The notes: a model not told the origin generated them from the letters alone. 64,000 nucleotides of DNA from Eutreptiella sp. 'Long Island Sound 2002' (GCA_964036045.1 OZ038391.1:36803833-36867832), one strand, 5' to 3'; numbered from the stretch's first letter, positions 1 through 11,603 are shown. Made by a program: numbers and translations.

Positions 1-3000
1 GGGGGGGGGTATGCCGGAACTTTTTTGGGCTTAGGAGGGGGTTATGCCGGAACTTTTGGCGCTCAGGGGGGGTTATGCCCGCACTTTTGGGGGCCTGGGG
101 GGGGGTATGCCCGAACTTTTGCATGCTTTGGGGGGGGTATGCCAGAACTTTTGGGGGCTTTGGGTGGGTATGCCGGAATTTTTGTGGGCTTAATGCGGGG
201 GTATGCCGGAAGTGTTGTGCGCTCAGGGGGGGGTATGCCGGAACTTTTGAGGGCTCCAGGGGCAGGGTATGCCGGAACTTTTGTGGGCTCAGGGGGGGGG
301 TATGCAGGAACTTTTTTGGGCTTAGGGGGGGGGGTACGCCGGAACTTCTGGCGCTCAGGGGGGGGTATGCCGGAACTTTTGGGGGCTCCAGGGGGGGGGG
401 TAATGCCGGAACTTTTGGGGGCATGAGGGGGTATGTCGGAACTTTTGCAGGCTTTGGGGGGTTATGCCGGAAATTTTGTGGGCTTAGGGGGGGGTATGCC
501 GGAAGTGTTGTGGGCTTGGGGGGGGTATGCCGGAACTTTTGTGGGCTTAGGGGGGGGGTACGCCGGAACTTTTTTGGGCTTAGGGGCGGGGTATGCCGGA
601 ACTTTTGGCGCCCGTGGGGGGTTATGCCGGAATTTTTGGGGGCCTGGGGGGGATATGCCGGAACCTTTGGGGGCTTTGGGAGGGTATGCCAGAACTTTTG
701 GGGGCTTTGAGGGGGGTATGCCGGAAATTTTGTGGGCTCAGGGGAGGGGGGGTATGCCAGAAGTGTTGTGCGCTCACCGGGGGGTATGCCGGAACTTTTG
801 TGGGCTCAGGGGGGGGTATGCCGAGACCTTTTGTGGGCTTAGGGGGGGGTATGCCGGAACTTTTGGGGGCTTGGGGGGGGTATGCTGGAAGTTTTGTGGG
901 CTCAAGGGGGGGTATGCCGGAACTTTTGTGGGCTCGGAGGGGGGTATGGCGGAACTATTGTGGGCTGGCGGGGGGTATGCCGGAAGTTTTGTGGGCTTGG
1001 CGGGGCGTATGCCGGACGTTTTGTGGGCTTAGAGGGGGTATGCCGCTAATTTTGGGGGCTTAGAGGGGGGGTATGCCGGAACTTTTGGGGGCTTGGGGGG
1101 GTATGCCAGAACTTTTGTGCGCTCAAAGGGGGGGATGCCGGAATTTTTGTGGGCTCACGGGGGGGTATGTCGGAACTTTTGGGGGCTCAGGGGGGGGTAT
1201 GTCGGAACTTTTGGGGGCTTTGGAAGGGTATGTTGGAACTTTTGTGGGCTTAGGGAGGGGTATGCCGGAACTTTTAGGGCCTCAGGGGGGGGGTATGCCG
1301 GAACTTTTTGTGGGCTCACGGGGGGGTGAGCCGGAACTTTTGGGGGCTCAGGGGGGGGTATGTCGGAACTTTTGAGGGCTCAAGGGGGGGTATGCCGGAG
1401 CTTTTGTGGGCGCAGGGGGGGTATGCCGGAACTTGTGGGGGCTCAGGGGGGGCTATGCCGGAACCTTTGTGGGCTAGGGGTGGGTATGCCGGAAGTATTG
1501 TGGGCTTACGGGGGGGTATGCCGGAACTTTTGTGGGCTTAGGGGGAGGTATGCTGGACCTTTTGTGGGCTCAGGGGGGGAGTATGCAGGAAGTTTTTGGG
1601 GCTTAGGGGGGAGTATGACGGAACCTTTGGGGGCTTTGGGGGGGTACGCCGGAAATTTTGTGGGCTTAGGGGGGGGGTGCCGGAACTTTTGGGGGCTCAG
1701 GAGGGGGTATGTCGGAACTTTTGGGGGCTTAGGGGGGGGTATGCCGGAACTTTTGGGGGCTTTGGAAGGGTATGCCGGACCTTTTTGTGGGCATAGGGGT
1801 GGGGTATGCCGGAACATTTGGGGCCTCGTGGGGGCCATGCCGGAACTTTTGGGGGCTCAGGGGGGGGTATGTCGGAACTGCTGTGGGCTCACAGGGGGGT
1901 ATGCCGGAACTTTTGGGGGCTTGGGGGGGGGTATGCCGGAACTTTTGGGGCCTCAGGGGGGGTATGCCGGAACGTTGCGGGGCTTGGGGGGGGGTATGCC
2001 GGAACTTTTGGGGGATTAGGGGGGGGTATGCCGGAACTTTTGGGGGCTCAGGGGGGGGGTATGCCGTAAGTTTTGTGAGCTCACGGGGGGGCATGCCGGA
2101 ACTTTTGGGGGCTCAAGGGGGGGTATGCCGGAACTTTTGGGGGCTTAGGAAGGGAGTATGACGGAACTTTTGGGGGCTTAGGAAGGGAGTATGACGGAAC
2201 TTTTGGGGCCTCAGGGGGGGTATGCCGGAACGTTTGGGGGCTTGGGGGGGGGGTATGCCGGAACTTTTGGGGGATTAGGGGGGGGTATGCCGGAACCTTT
2301 GGGGGCTCAGGGGGGGGGGTATGCCGTAAGTTTTGTGAGCTCACGGGGGGGCATGCCGGAACTTTTGGGGGCTCAAGGGGGGGTATGCCGGAACTTTTGG
2401 GGGCTTAGGAAGGGAGTATGACGGAACTTTTGGGGGCTTAGGAAGGGAGTAAGACGGAACTTTTGGGGCCTCAGGGGGGGTATGCCGGAACGTTTGGGGG
2501 CTTGGGGGGGGGTATGCCGGAACTTTTGGGGGATTATGGGGGGGTGTGCCGGAACTTTTGGTGGCTCAGGGGGGGGTATGCCGGAACTTATGTGGGCTTG
2601 GGGGGGTATGCCGGAACTTTTGGGGGCTCAAGGGGGGGTATACCGGAACTTTTGGGGGCTCAAGGGGGGGTATGCCGGAACTGTTGGGGGCTCACGGGGG
2701 GGTATGCCGGAACTTTTGGGGGCTTTGAAAGGGTATGCCGGACCTTTTTGTGGGCATAGGGAGGGGTATGCCGGAACATTTGGGGCCTCGTGGGGGCCAT
2801 GCCGGAACTTTTGGGGGCTCAGGGGGGGGGTATGTCGGAACTGCTGTGGGCTCACAGGGGGCTATGCCGGAACTTTTGGGGGCTTGGGGGGGGGTATGCC
2901 GGAACTTTTGGGGCCTCAGAGGGGGTATGCCGGAACGTTTGGGGGCTTCGGGGGGGTATGCCGGAACTTTTGGGGGCTCACAGGGGGGTATGCCGGAACT

Positions 3001-6000
3001 TTTGGGGGCTTAGGAAGGGAGTATGACGGAACTTTTGGGGGCTTAGGAAGGGAGTATGACGGAACTTTTGGGGCCTCAGGGGGGGTATGCCGGAACGTTT
3101 GGGGGCTTGGGGGGGGGTATGCCGGAACTTTTGGGGGATTATGGGGGGGTATGCCGGAACTTTTGGTGGCTCAGGGGGGGGTATGCCGGAACTTATGTGG
3201 GCTTGGGGGGGTATGCCGGAACTTTTGGGGGCTCAAGGGGGGGTATACCGGAACTTTTGGGGGCTCAAGGGGGGGTATACCGGAACTTTTGGGGGCTTAG
3301 GGGGGGTATGCCAGAACTTTTGTGGGCTTAGGGGGGCTATGCCGGAAATTTTGTGGGTATAGGGGGGGGATACTGGAAATGCTGTGTGCTCAAGGGGGCT
3401 ATGCCGGAACTTTTGGGGACTCAGAGGGGGGTATGTCGGAACTTTTGGGGGCTCAAGGAGGGGTATGCCGGGGCTTTTGTGGGCGCAGGGGGAGGTATGC
3501 CGGAAATGGTGTGGGCTCAGGGGGGGCTATGCCGGAACTTTTGTGGGCTAGGGGGGGGTATGCCGGAACTATTGTAGGCTTAGCGGGGGGGTATGCCGAG
3601 ACCTTTTGTGGGCTTAGGGGGGGGTATGCCGGAACTTTTGTGGGCTCAAGGGGGGTATGCCGGAACTTTTGTGGGCTCGGAGGGGGGTATGGCGGAACTA
3701 TTGTGGGCTAGCGGGGGGTATGCCGGAAGTTTTGTGGGCTTGGCGGGGCGTATGCCGGACGTTTTGTGGGCTTAGGGGGGGGGTATACCGGAAGTTTTGT
3801 GGGCTTAGGGGGGGTATGCCGCTAATTTTGGGGCTTAGGGGGGGATGCCGGAATTTTTGTGGGCTCACGGGGGGGTATGCCGGAACTTTTGGGGGCTCAG
3901 GGGGGGGTAGGCCGGAACTTTTGGGGGCTTTGGAAGGGTATGTTGGAACTTTTGTGGGCTTAGGGAGGGGTATGCCGGAACTTTTAGGGCCTCAAAGGGG
4001 GGTATGCCGGAACTTTTGTGGGCTCACGGGGGGGTGAGCCGGAACTTTTGGGGGCTCAGGGGGGGGTATGTCGGAACTTTTGAGGGCTCAAGGGGGGGTA
4101 TGCCGGAGCTTTTGTGGGCGCAGGGGGGGTATGCCGGAACTTGTGGGGGCTCAGGGGGGGGCTATGCCGGAACCTTTGTGGGCTAGGGGTGGGTATGCCG
4201 GAACTATTGTGGGCTTACGGGGGGGTATGCCGGAACTTTTGTGGGCTTAGGGGGAGGTATGCTGGACCTTTTGTGGGCTTAGGGGGGGAGTATGCAGGAA
4301 GTTATTGGGGCTTAGGGGGGAGTATGACGGAACTTTTGGGGGCTTTGGGGGGGTACGCCGGAAATTTTGTGGGCTTAGGGGGGGGGGTGCCGGAATTTTT
4401 CAGGGCTCAGGAGGGGGTATGTCGGAACTTTTGGGGGCTTAGGGGGGGGTATGCCGGAACTTTTGGGGGCTTTGGAAGGGTATGCCGGACTTTTTTTGGG
4501 CATATGGAGGGGTATGCCGGAACATTTGGGGCCTCTTGGGGGCCGTGCCGGAACTTTTGGGGGCTCAGGGGGGGGTATGTCGGAACTGCTGTGGGCTCAC
4601 AGGGGGGTATGCCGGAACTTTTGGGGGCTTGGGGGGGGGGGTATGCCGGAACTTTTGGGGCCTCAGGGGGGGTATGCCGGAACGTTTGGGGGCTTGGGGG
4701 AGGGTATGCCGGAACTTTTGGGGGATTAAGGGGGGGTATGCCGGAACTTTTGGGGGCTCAGGGGGGGGGTATGCCGGAAGTTTTGTGAGCTCACGGGGGG
4801 GCGTGCCGGAACTTTTGGGGGCTCAAGGGGGGGTATGCCGGAACTTTTGGGGGCTTAGGAAGGGAGTATGACTGAACTTTTGGGGGCTTAGGAAGGGACT
4901 ATGACGGAACTTTTGGGGCCTCAGGGGGGGTATGCCGTAACGTTTGGGGGCTTGGGGGGGGGTATGCCGGAACTTTTGGTGCCTCAAGGGGGGGTATGCT
5001 GGAACTTATGTGGGCTCAAGGGGGGGTATACCGGAACTTTTGGAGGCTCAAGGGGGGGTATGCCGGAACTTTTGGGGGCTCACGGGGGGGTATGCCGGAA
5101 CTTTTGGGGGCTTAAGGGGGGGTATGCCGGAACTTTTGGGGGCTTTGGAAGGGTATGCCGGACCTTTTTGTGGGCATAAGGGAGGGGTATGCCGAAACTT
5201 TTGGGGCCTCGTGGGGGCCATGCCGGAACTTTTGGGGGCTTAGGGGGGGGTATGTCGGAACTGCTGTGGGCTCACAGGGGGGTATGCCGGAACTTTTGGG
5301 GGCTTGGGGGGGGGGTATGCCGGAACTTTTGGGGCCTCAGAGGGGGTATGCCGGAACGTTTGAGGGCTTGCGGGGGGTATGCCGGAACTTTTGGGGGATT
5401 AGGGGGGGGTATGCCGGAACTTTTGGGGGCTCAGGGGGAGGGTATGCCGGAACTTTTGCGGGCTTAGGAAGGGAGTATGACGGAACTTTTGGGGTCTTAG
5501 GAAGGGAGTATGACGGAACTTTTGGGGCCTCAGGGGGGGTATGCCGGAACGTTTGGGGGCTTGGGGGGGGGTATGCCGGAACTTTTGGGGGATTATGGGG
5601 GGGTATGCCGGAACTTTTGGTGGCTCAGGGGGGGGTATGCCGGAACTTATGTGGGCTTGGGGGGGGTATGCCGGAACTTTTGGGGGCTCAAGGGGGGGTA
5701 TACCGGAACTTTTGGGGGCTCAAGGGGGGGTATGCCGGAAATTTTGAGGGCTTAGGGGGGGTATGCCAGAACTTTTGTGGGCTTAGGGGGGCTATGCCGG
5801 AAATCTTGTGGGTATAGGGGGGGAATACTGGAAATGCTGTGTGCTCAAGGGGGGTATGCCGGAACTTTTGGGGACTCAGAGGGGGGTATGTCGGAACTTT
5901 TGGGGGCTCAAGGGGGGGTATGCCGGGGCTTTTGTGGGCGCAGGGGGAGGTATGCCGGAAATGGTGTGGGCTCAGGGGGGGCTATGCCGGAACTTTTGTG

Positions 6001-6406
6001 GGCTAGGGCGGGGTATGCCGGAACTATTGTGGGCTTAGGGGGGGGGGTATGCCGAGACCTTTTGTGGGCTTAGGGGGGGGTATGCCGGAACTTTTGTGGG
6101 CTCAAGGGGGGTATGCCGGAACTTTTGGAGGCTTGGGGGGGGTATGCCGCAACTTTTGGGGGCTCATGGGGGGGTATGCCGGAAGTTTTGTGGCCTCACG
6201 GGGGGGCATGCCGGAACTTTTGGGGCTCAGGGGGGGGGGTACGATGGAACATTTGTGGGCTCAGGGGGGGGTATGCCGGAACTTTTGGGGGCTTAGCGAG
6301 GGGTATGCCGGAACTTTTGGGGCCTCAAGGAGAAGGTATTTCGGAACTTTTGGGGGCTCAAGGGGGGGTATGCCGGAAGTTTTGTGGCCTCAGGGGGGGG
6401 GGTATG
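1..6406 (+). repeat. G-rich ~31-bp minisatellite, block A
   Basis: Tandem array of a unit made of 6-9 G, then TATGCCGGAACTTTTG, then (T/G)GGGCT(C/T)A. Units vary by substitution and G-run length; the TATGCCGGAAC core is the best conserved part. The G-rich strand is + throughout. This block holds a private variant, TTAGGAAGGGAGTATGACGG, seen between about 2150 and 5500 (for example near 2152, 2180, 2405, 3012, 3040, 4885, 5465 and 5494). It also has nested segmental duplications: about 3322-3711 recurs near 5777-6073, and about 1308-1541 recurs near 4004-4250. Gly-rich open frames occur in all three plus frames and Pro-rich ones on minus. They change phase with the 31-bp period and show no gene structure, so none is called. 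Confidence 0.95.
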
Positions 6407-6407
6407 T

Positions 6408-7370
6408 AAGCTTCCAACCGAGACACGGGGTCGGCCGGCTGCAGGCTTGTGGGGACAAACACAAAATGCACCCCCACAGGCCACCTGAACAACAGCAAGT
6501 TAACCTTGCGCAGGATCCACCGCTGGACCCAAAACCCAATAGACGCTCGTCCGCGCACGCCTTGGTAAATGGCCCCCGCATTATCCAGGAAGAGAGTGAC
6601 CCCCCTCCCCAACCCATGTGACAGGCCAACCTGACAGCCGTCCACACCCCCCAAAGCTCGGCCATCTGCTGATTCACTCTGCGTGCTCGGGAACCCAAAG
6701 AAAATTTCGTGCCCAACCACTCCACAGGGGTGCCCAGCTTAGGAGAGAAAAGTCCCACCCTATAACCCTCCTCCCCCCGTAAAGAGTCCCACGCCGCGTC
6801 CACGAAAAAGTTAGGGTAGACGAATACCGGATGGTCGTACCCCATCCCACACGGGGCCAGCACCCCCCCAAGCCTGCCGAACCCCAGGCCAGGTCTCACC
6901 CCCCCCAACGTCCACCCCAGCGTGCCCCCAGCCGGCCGCCACGGCAGCATGACATGCCCAATGAGCTGGGCCAGGGCCTCTCTCACGCCTGCAGGCGACC
7001 CATCGCAGCGCTCGCTACCCCACACCACCCACGCAAGGGAGCCCGCAGCCATCGGCCCCAACCCCGTACGCGGCTGCATTGCCCATTGGAGCGATCCCAT
7101 AAAGGACTGCAAAATGCGCTGGGTATACGGTGCAACGCTGAGTCTCAGCCAAGCCAGGACCAATTTCGCCAGCGAGAACTGCGAGTTGGTGATGCCCCCC
7201 CCCTCCACGTCAAAAAAATTGCCCAAGGAATGAAGCGACTCAGCCGGCTCCAAAGTGCTCTTAGGGCTGACGAGGAACTTGGCCTCCCGTAACCTCGCCG
7301 CCACCCTCCCCGTCACATCGCGCAACCTAGCCCTATCCCTTGCAACTAACAAAAAAATCATCCAAATCAT
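6408..7370 (-). CDS. RT C-terminus and RNase H domain of the DIRS-like element, frameshifted
   Basis: Continuation of the pol frame after the homopolymer slip near 7351. It begins FLLVARDRARL and carries the RT thumb (LREAKFLVSPKSTLEP, HSLGNFFDVEGG). RNase H follows: FVDAAWDS (Asp191), then MAELWGVWTAVRLACH (Glu238). A second slip occurs at a C6 run on + (about 6600-6605). The next frame supplies FLDNAGAIYQGVRGRAS and finally LQPADPVSRL, the usual DIRS RNase H ending. The D-E-D-D set is therefore present across the two frames. Coding runs to the array junction at about 6407 with no stop codon or 3' UTR, so this end of the element is missing or very short. The apparent start at 7370 is not a real start. 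Confidence 0.8.
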
Positions 7371-8600
7371 GGATCAGTAAAATGTCGGGCGGGATGAGGT
7401 CCCGGACCAAAGAACCCAACAACTGCTGGCAAATAACCGGCAAGTACTTCGAGCCAAAAGGGAGCATCTTCATGTCCCACAACTTCCCCCCGAACCTAAA
7501 CCTAAACATCCGCTCAGACCCAGCCGGAAGTAAAAAGCTCCAAAAAGCGTTTGAGAGGTCCACGTGCGTCAAGCATAAGTCCCACCCCCCGTATACCTGC
7601 AACCACTCACCCAAAGCCGTCCAGGAAGCCAAAATAAAATGGGGTGGCGGCTCAGGGTCCGCCGCATTCCCCGGGGTGCAATCCATAATCATGGATGCTT
7701 TGATATTGTTCCTGAGGATAACAAAAGGGGTACAATTGGGCCCTCCCCGATCCCCCCGCCCCACGTGGACCTCGGCGAACACCCCGTGGTCCTTCGGGAC
7801 CTCCAGCATCACCTCCGTCTCTGGGCTCGGGTAACCCTTCCCTTCCGGCAGCTGCACCCCGCGAAGGCGCTCGGGGAGACTCGCCGGGACGAGCTCGTCC
7901 CACAGATCTCGCGGAATGGGGCACGCACCCATTTCCCCCAACCCTCTGCGCAAAATCTCATCTGAAATAGTGACCTTCTTGGGACGGGGGGACGTCCCCA
8001 GATGCGCCAGAGACTCGAAGGCGTCCTCAGTCATTTCCCCCAAGACCCCCAAGAAGCGGGTGACTATCTCCTCCGTCCCCCAATCCTCCGCTGCATCGAA
8101 GACCCGCTCTGCCAACACAGTGCACCTACCTAGGAGCCGAAGTAGGTAGACCCTGAGCCTTGGCGCCAGCCACAGTGCCACCCGCGCCAGCTCCGCGAGG
8201 CACCTGGCCAAGGCCGGCCAGCCTGGGTCGCCTCGGGCCTCCCCCTCCACCCGAAAGCCCCGCCCCTGCCGCACTCCTGACGCGACCAACAACCCCCCGG
8301 CTAGCCCGTCCTCCCCCCCCAGCCGCCACTTCCACCTGCGCACGTGCCGCCCTCGGCCGACGCGCACCCCGGGCAGGAGCCACAAGCGGTCTCCTCCCCC
8401 TCCCCGGGGAACCCCACACTGGCAGGGGGTTTGAGCCCCCAACACCCCGGGGGCCTTGCCCCGCCAACGAACCGTCCCCCCGCCCCATCCCCTGCTCCTC
8501 CCGCGGCCCCGGTCTCCCTGTCCGAGGCGGAGGACACGCAGATGGCCTCATGGCCAGCCGGTGCCCCCCTTGGCCCAATAAGGGGAGGTTCAGCAACCCC
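7333..8600 (-). CDS. Reverse transcriptase domain of the DIRS-like element
   Basis: An RNA-dependent DNA polymerase domain. In the frame spanning 8445-7333, residues 240-365 carry RT motifs in order: LRNNIKASMIMD, motif A THVDLSNAFWSFLLP (catalytic Asp296), motif B LPFGSKYLPVICQQLL, and motif C HDLDDF (Asp362-Asp363, the YxDD position with His-Asp-Leu). Upstream, a helical region at about residues 70-150 resembles the N-terminal extension of DIRS pol proteins. Between 8600 and 8410 the coding-like frame is a different one (EPPLIGPRGAPAGHEAICV), so two compensating 1-nt shifts near G/C runs at about 8605 and 8405 are inferred. Just after motif C the frame is broken at an A7 run on + (7351-7357). 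With one base fewer it would read on as a DIRS-like DDFLLVARDRARL. Confidence 0.85.
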
Positions 8601-10012
8601 CTCCCCCGGCGCCACCCTCAGCTGATGAATCTCCCCCATCGGGGGTAGTGGTGGCTTCCGAAGTGACAACCTTCTCGTCACGCTTCAGCCTCCTCCCCAC
8701 TCCCCTACCGCGGGCGTTCGTCTTCGGGCTTGGGCGCACACGTGGCTGCCCAGCCTTAGCTGCCGGTGCCCTCCGCCTCGGGCGTCTCGGGGAAGAAGGG
8801 GCGGGCTCAGGCAGGGATTCTTCATCGGAGCACGAAGACCCCCCTGACACAGGTTCGCTAATCCCCCAGCCTTTTTCCCCAACCAAGCCCCGCCTCTGTC
8901 GTGTCCCTGCCCATGATGCTCGCGGAGCTCCTGCCCGAGTGCCAGATTCATCCGAATCAAGCACCGCGCCCTCGCGGCGCCGGTCACCGCCCCCCAACCT
9001 CTCCGTAGCAAACTGCACCCCCGCCCAGACTTGGCTCGCCCCCAAGTCCCTGAATTCCAGCGTATCCCCTTCCCCCGGCCACGGGAGGAGGAGGTCCCCC
9101 AGCACCCTCGGGTCCTGGAAGTCCTTGGCATAAGCCATGGCCGTACGCTTTTCCTCCCACCTCCCGAACGAGAGGAACCAAGCCTCGGGCGGGCGGCGCG
9201 CCCATGCAGCCGCCGCCCCCCCCCCGGCGGTGACCGTGCCACCTACCATCCTCCCACTCCGTCCCTTGGAGGAAACGCGCCACAGCGCTTTCAAAAACCG
9301 GGGGTCCTCCTGGGACCACCCGCGCGTCCGTATCCCGCCCTTGCGTGTACTTGCGTAAAGACTCGCCCCATGCCCTTGACCACTCCGACCACCGTCGCCA
9401 CCTCCGTCCAATGATCCCCCGTTTGGTGGCCCAAAACCCAAGAGCCTTCTCCCCCCGAATATCCGCCACCTTGATGGATGCGGCCTCACCAACCTGAAGG
9501 AAAGCAATCCAGGACAAGCACATGAGCGCCACCATGGGCCTCCCGCCCGGCTGCCCCCACCCCTTTCTTGCCGCCTCCCGCAACACTCTGGGGAACATGT
9601 AAAATTGGAAACCTGGACCCCCTCCGCTCTTGGCAAGTCTCCTGTGAATCGGGGCAACGGTGCAGGGGATCCAAGCCATGTCCTCCGCAATCCGCACTGC
9701 CGCGATCGTCCCTCGCAAGGTGGACGCCGAGGCACCGTCCCTGGACTGCTGCAGCAGGTACCCAGAAAGGACCTCCCCCTTTCCCTTACCCGGACTTCCC
9801 ATGGCGTACTTCCACAATTTCCCCAACGTCCCCCCCCATCGTCGCGAAGTGCGGTCCGCAACGGAATGAACTGCCATTGCTTCCGGGCTGTCCCCCGGCT
9901 CGTGCGCTCGTGCCTCCCAGAGGCGTCCCCAAGCGAAGCGGCACCCTTCCGCCCAGCACGTCTCCTCGCCGCCTGATCCCAGCCCCAGCGCGCCCCCCTC
10001 CCCCGCGTCCAC
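8590..10012 (-). CDS. Tyrosine recombinase (DIRS-type integrase), frameshifted, plus Ser/Arg/Pro-rich linker
   Basis: The enzyme would integrate a circular DNA intermediate by tyrosine-mediated strand exchange. From the upstream GTG, residues about 46-145 form the helical core-binding domain (starting MAVHSVADRTSRRWG). Residues 160-190 hold the first catalytic block, SWIAFLQVGEAASIKVADI, where the expected Arg is Gln173 (CAG at 9494-9496). HGHR at 259-262 is the H-x-x-R box. The frame then shifts at a C10 run on + (9216-9225). In the new frame it continues with a GRW block and the candidate nucleophile Tyr in AMAYAKDF. With nine instead of ten bases in the run the two halves are continuous. 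After the catalytic domain a Ser/Arg/Pro-rich linker runs to a TGA at 8590, probably a further frame slip, since the next frame (to 8301) leads into the RT. Confidence 0.8.
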
Positions 10013-10166
10013 GGGATCCTCAGCAGCGTTTCAGCCGGTCCAATGGGGACAGTACACCCTCCAATGGAGGGCCTGCTCCCTGCTCACCCCCCGCTGGATG
10101 CACCGCTGGCAGGGCTGGCTGGGCTAACCCGACAGAGGGACCCACTTGGGGTTGCTTCCCAATGTC
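10013..10166 (-). other. Spacer between gag and the YR-RT-RH frame
   Basis: This 154-bp stretch separates the gag TAA from the open YR frame. The YR frame is closed by an in-frame TGA near 10037, so YR cannot be a simple in-frame fusion to gag. A separate start (GTG at 10012, or the ATG near 9877) or a frameshift would be needed. No other feature was recognised. Confidence 0.5.
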
Positions 10167-11603
10167 TTAAAGCACAGCTCCCCCTGGTGCAGTGCCACGT
10201 CCACCCCCCGAGAAAACCCCGGCTGCGTAATAGCAGCCCCACCCTCCCCCTCGCCCCCTGCCCAACCCCCCCCTCTTCGATCCCCCCCACTTGGTGCCAT
10301 ACTCCCGCTGGTTGCGCACCATGCCCACCGAGATGCCCCAGGCAAACCTATCCCGGGGCGTCCCCCCATCCTCTAGATCCGACAACGTAATGTCGGCATC
10401 CGCCCCCGCCCCCCCCTCCCCCCCCTCCACCCCCTCCAAGCCCTCGTCCGCCCACTCCTCCCCCAACCCCCCCAACAACTCCCGCAGGAGTTTGCATTGC
10501 CCCGACATCCACCGGGGCAGATGCGGGGCCGCCTCCATCCTCGCCACATTCGCCGCCGTTATCGGCGGGATGGGCTCCTCCTTCTCCTCCTCCTCCTTCC
10601 CCTTCCCCTTGGAGCTCTTGAGCTCCTCCACCTCCTTCCGGAGGCCGCTAGTGCTGGCGGCCAGGAGCTGCAACTGCTCCCCCTGCAGCCGCATCATCTC
10701 CATCATCTTCTCCAACGCCATCGCACCATTATCCCCCCCCAGCGGCCCCCCCTGTGCCCTAGCCTGTCCCTCCTCGCCCCCCCCCCCCCCAACTCCTCGG
10801 AAACGGACCTGGATATGGTCGTCCTCTAACAGGTCCTCCTCCATGTCCCGTAGTACCTTCCCTCCCCTAACCAGCCACCACTCCCCTGCAGGTGCCCCCC
10901 ATACGCTGTGCACCGCCCGCTGCAGCTCACCCATACCCCCCAACTGTCGCTGGCACCAACCCCCTGGTCCCTGCAACCACACCCTGACCAGGGGTCGCGG
11001 ACCCCCGCAGCAGCTCGGGAGCCCTTCCAGGTGAGGCCCGGCGCATCCACCCCCCTCGGCTACGGCGGAATATCCACCGGTGTGGTTGTTTAAGGGGCCG
11101 TCCAGGTAGTTTCCGCGCCTGGCCCCTGCCCTTCGGGCCCCATCCCCGCCTTGGGCGCCCGGACCACTGGTCCCTTCCCCGCCTTCCCCCCGCCCCTCGC
11201 CGTAATCGCATCCCGTGTTCTCTCGCTGCTCGTCCTGGGCCCCGGCCTCCCTCCGCGCCTCCACGGCCGTCTGCCCACCCTCCCCGGCTCCGCCCCTCCC
11301 CGCTCCGGCAGCCCCGACCGCTGCATCTTCTGCGCTTCTTTCGTACTCGCCCTGGCTCACGGACTCCACGTCCCTGTGAACCCCGCCTCCATCCATCTCA
11401 TTCCTGGATGAGGCGCGACCGAGACTGAACACCGCTCCGCCGGTGAGACAAGAGCCCCACATCTTGCTCACCTTGATCCGGGACACCCCATGCGTGTCAC
11501 GGGGTTCCCACTCCAGGCGGCAATGGCAGAGCCCCGGGTGTGGCCCAGGGGTGACTCGATTCGCGGGCCGCAGCCCAAAGACATGCTGGGCATACAAACT
11601 CAT
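10167..11603 (-). CDS. gag-like ORF of the DIRS-like element, with ubiquitin-fold segment and coiled coil
   Basis: An uninterrupted 478-codon frame with an ATG start and TAA stop. Residues 70-170 are low-complexity Gly/Ala/Glu/Arg. Residues about 205-275 read like a ubiquitin fold: a first strand (LVRVWLQGPGG), a helix (ELQRAVHSVWG), the WWLVRGGKVLRD strand-turn that resembles the ubiquitin segment around its LIFAGKQLED, and a last strand ending in FRGVGGG, like the ubiquitin LRLRGG tail. Residues about 296-345 are a heptad-like coiled coil followed by a Lys/Glu tract. The C-terminus is Gly/Arg-rich. I see no CCHC zinc knuckle. It is called gag from its position ahead of YR and RT; the structural role in an RNP or particle is inferred. 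The ubiquitin resemblance comes from reading the sequence, not from a search. Confidence 0.75.
   Translation of the reverse strand: MSLYAQHVFGLRPANRVTPGPHPGLCHCRLEWEPRDTHGVSRIKVSKMWGSCLTGGAVFSLGRASSRNEMDGGGVHRDVESVSQGEYERSAEDAAVGAAGAGRGGAGEGGQTAVEARREAGAQDEQRENTGCDYGEGRGEGGEGTSGPGAQGGDGARRAGARRGNYLDGPLNNHTGGYSAVAEGGGCAGPHLEGLPSCCGGPRPLVRVWLQGPGGWCQRQLGGMGELQRAVHSVWGAPAGEWWLVRGGKVLRDMEEDLLEDDHIQVRFRGVGGGGGEEGQARAQGGPLGGDNGAMALEKMMEMMRLQGEQLQLLAASTSGLRKEVEELKSSKGKGKEEEEKEEPIPPITAANVARMEAAPHLPRWMSGQCKLLRELLGGLGEEWADEGLEGVEGGEGGAGADADITLSDLEDGGTPRDRFAWGISVGMVRNQREYGTKWGGSKRGGLGRGRGGGWGCYYAAGVFSGGGRGTAPGGAVL

Noticed and set aside
1506-1838. Pro-rich minus-strand frames (PPLSPQKFRHTPP type), which look like extensin or wall proteins
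   Set aside because: They are the reverse complement of the same minisatellite. The Pro runs are the C-runs opposite the G-runs, with no signal peptide and no stable frame.
1-6300. Many open frames of 60-270 codons encoding MPELL/YAGTF/VCRNF repeats
   Set aside because: They follow the 31-bp unit through all phases, start and stop at random unit variants, and have antisense counterparts. Nothing suggests protein-level selection.
1-6406. CRISPR array, from regular short repeats
   Set aside because: There are no unique spacers between constant repeats; the whole unit repeats head to tail. The host is evidently a eukaryote and no cas genes are present.
8126-8681. Overlapping plus- and minus-strand ORFs of 80-160 codons inside the DIRS-like element
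   Set aside because: GC-rich coding DNA leaves other frames open. Only the frames carrying YR, RT and RNase H motifs have recognisable domains.
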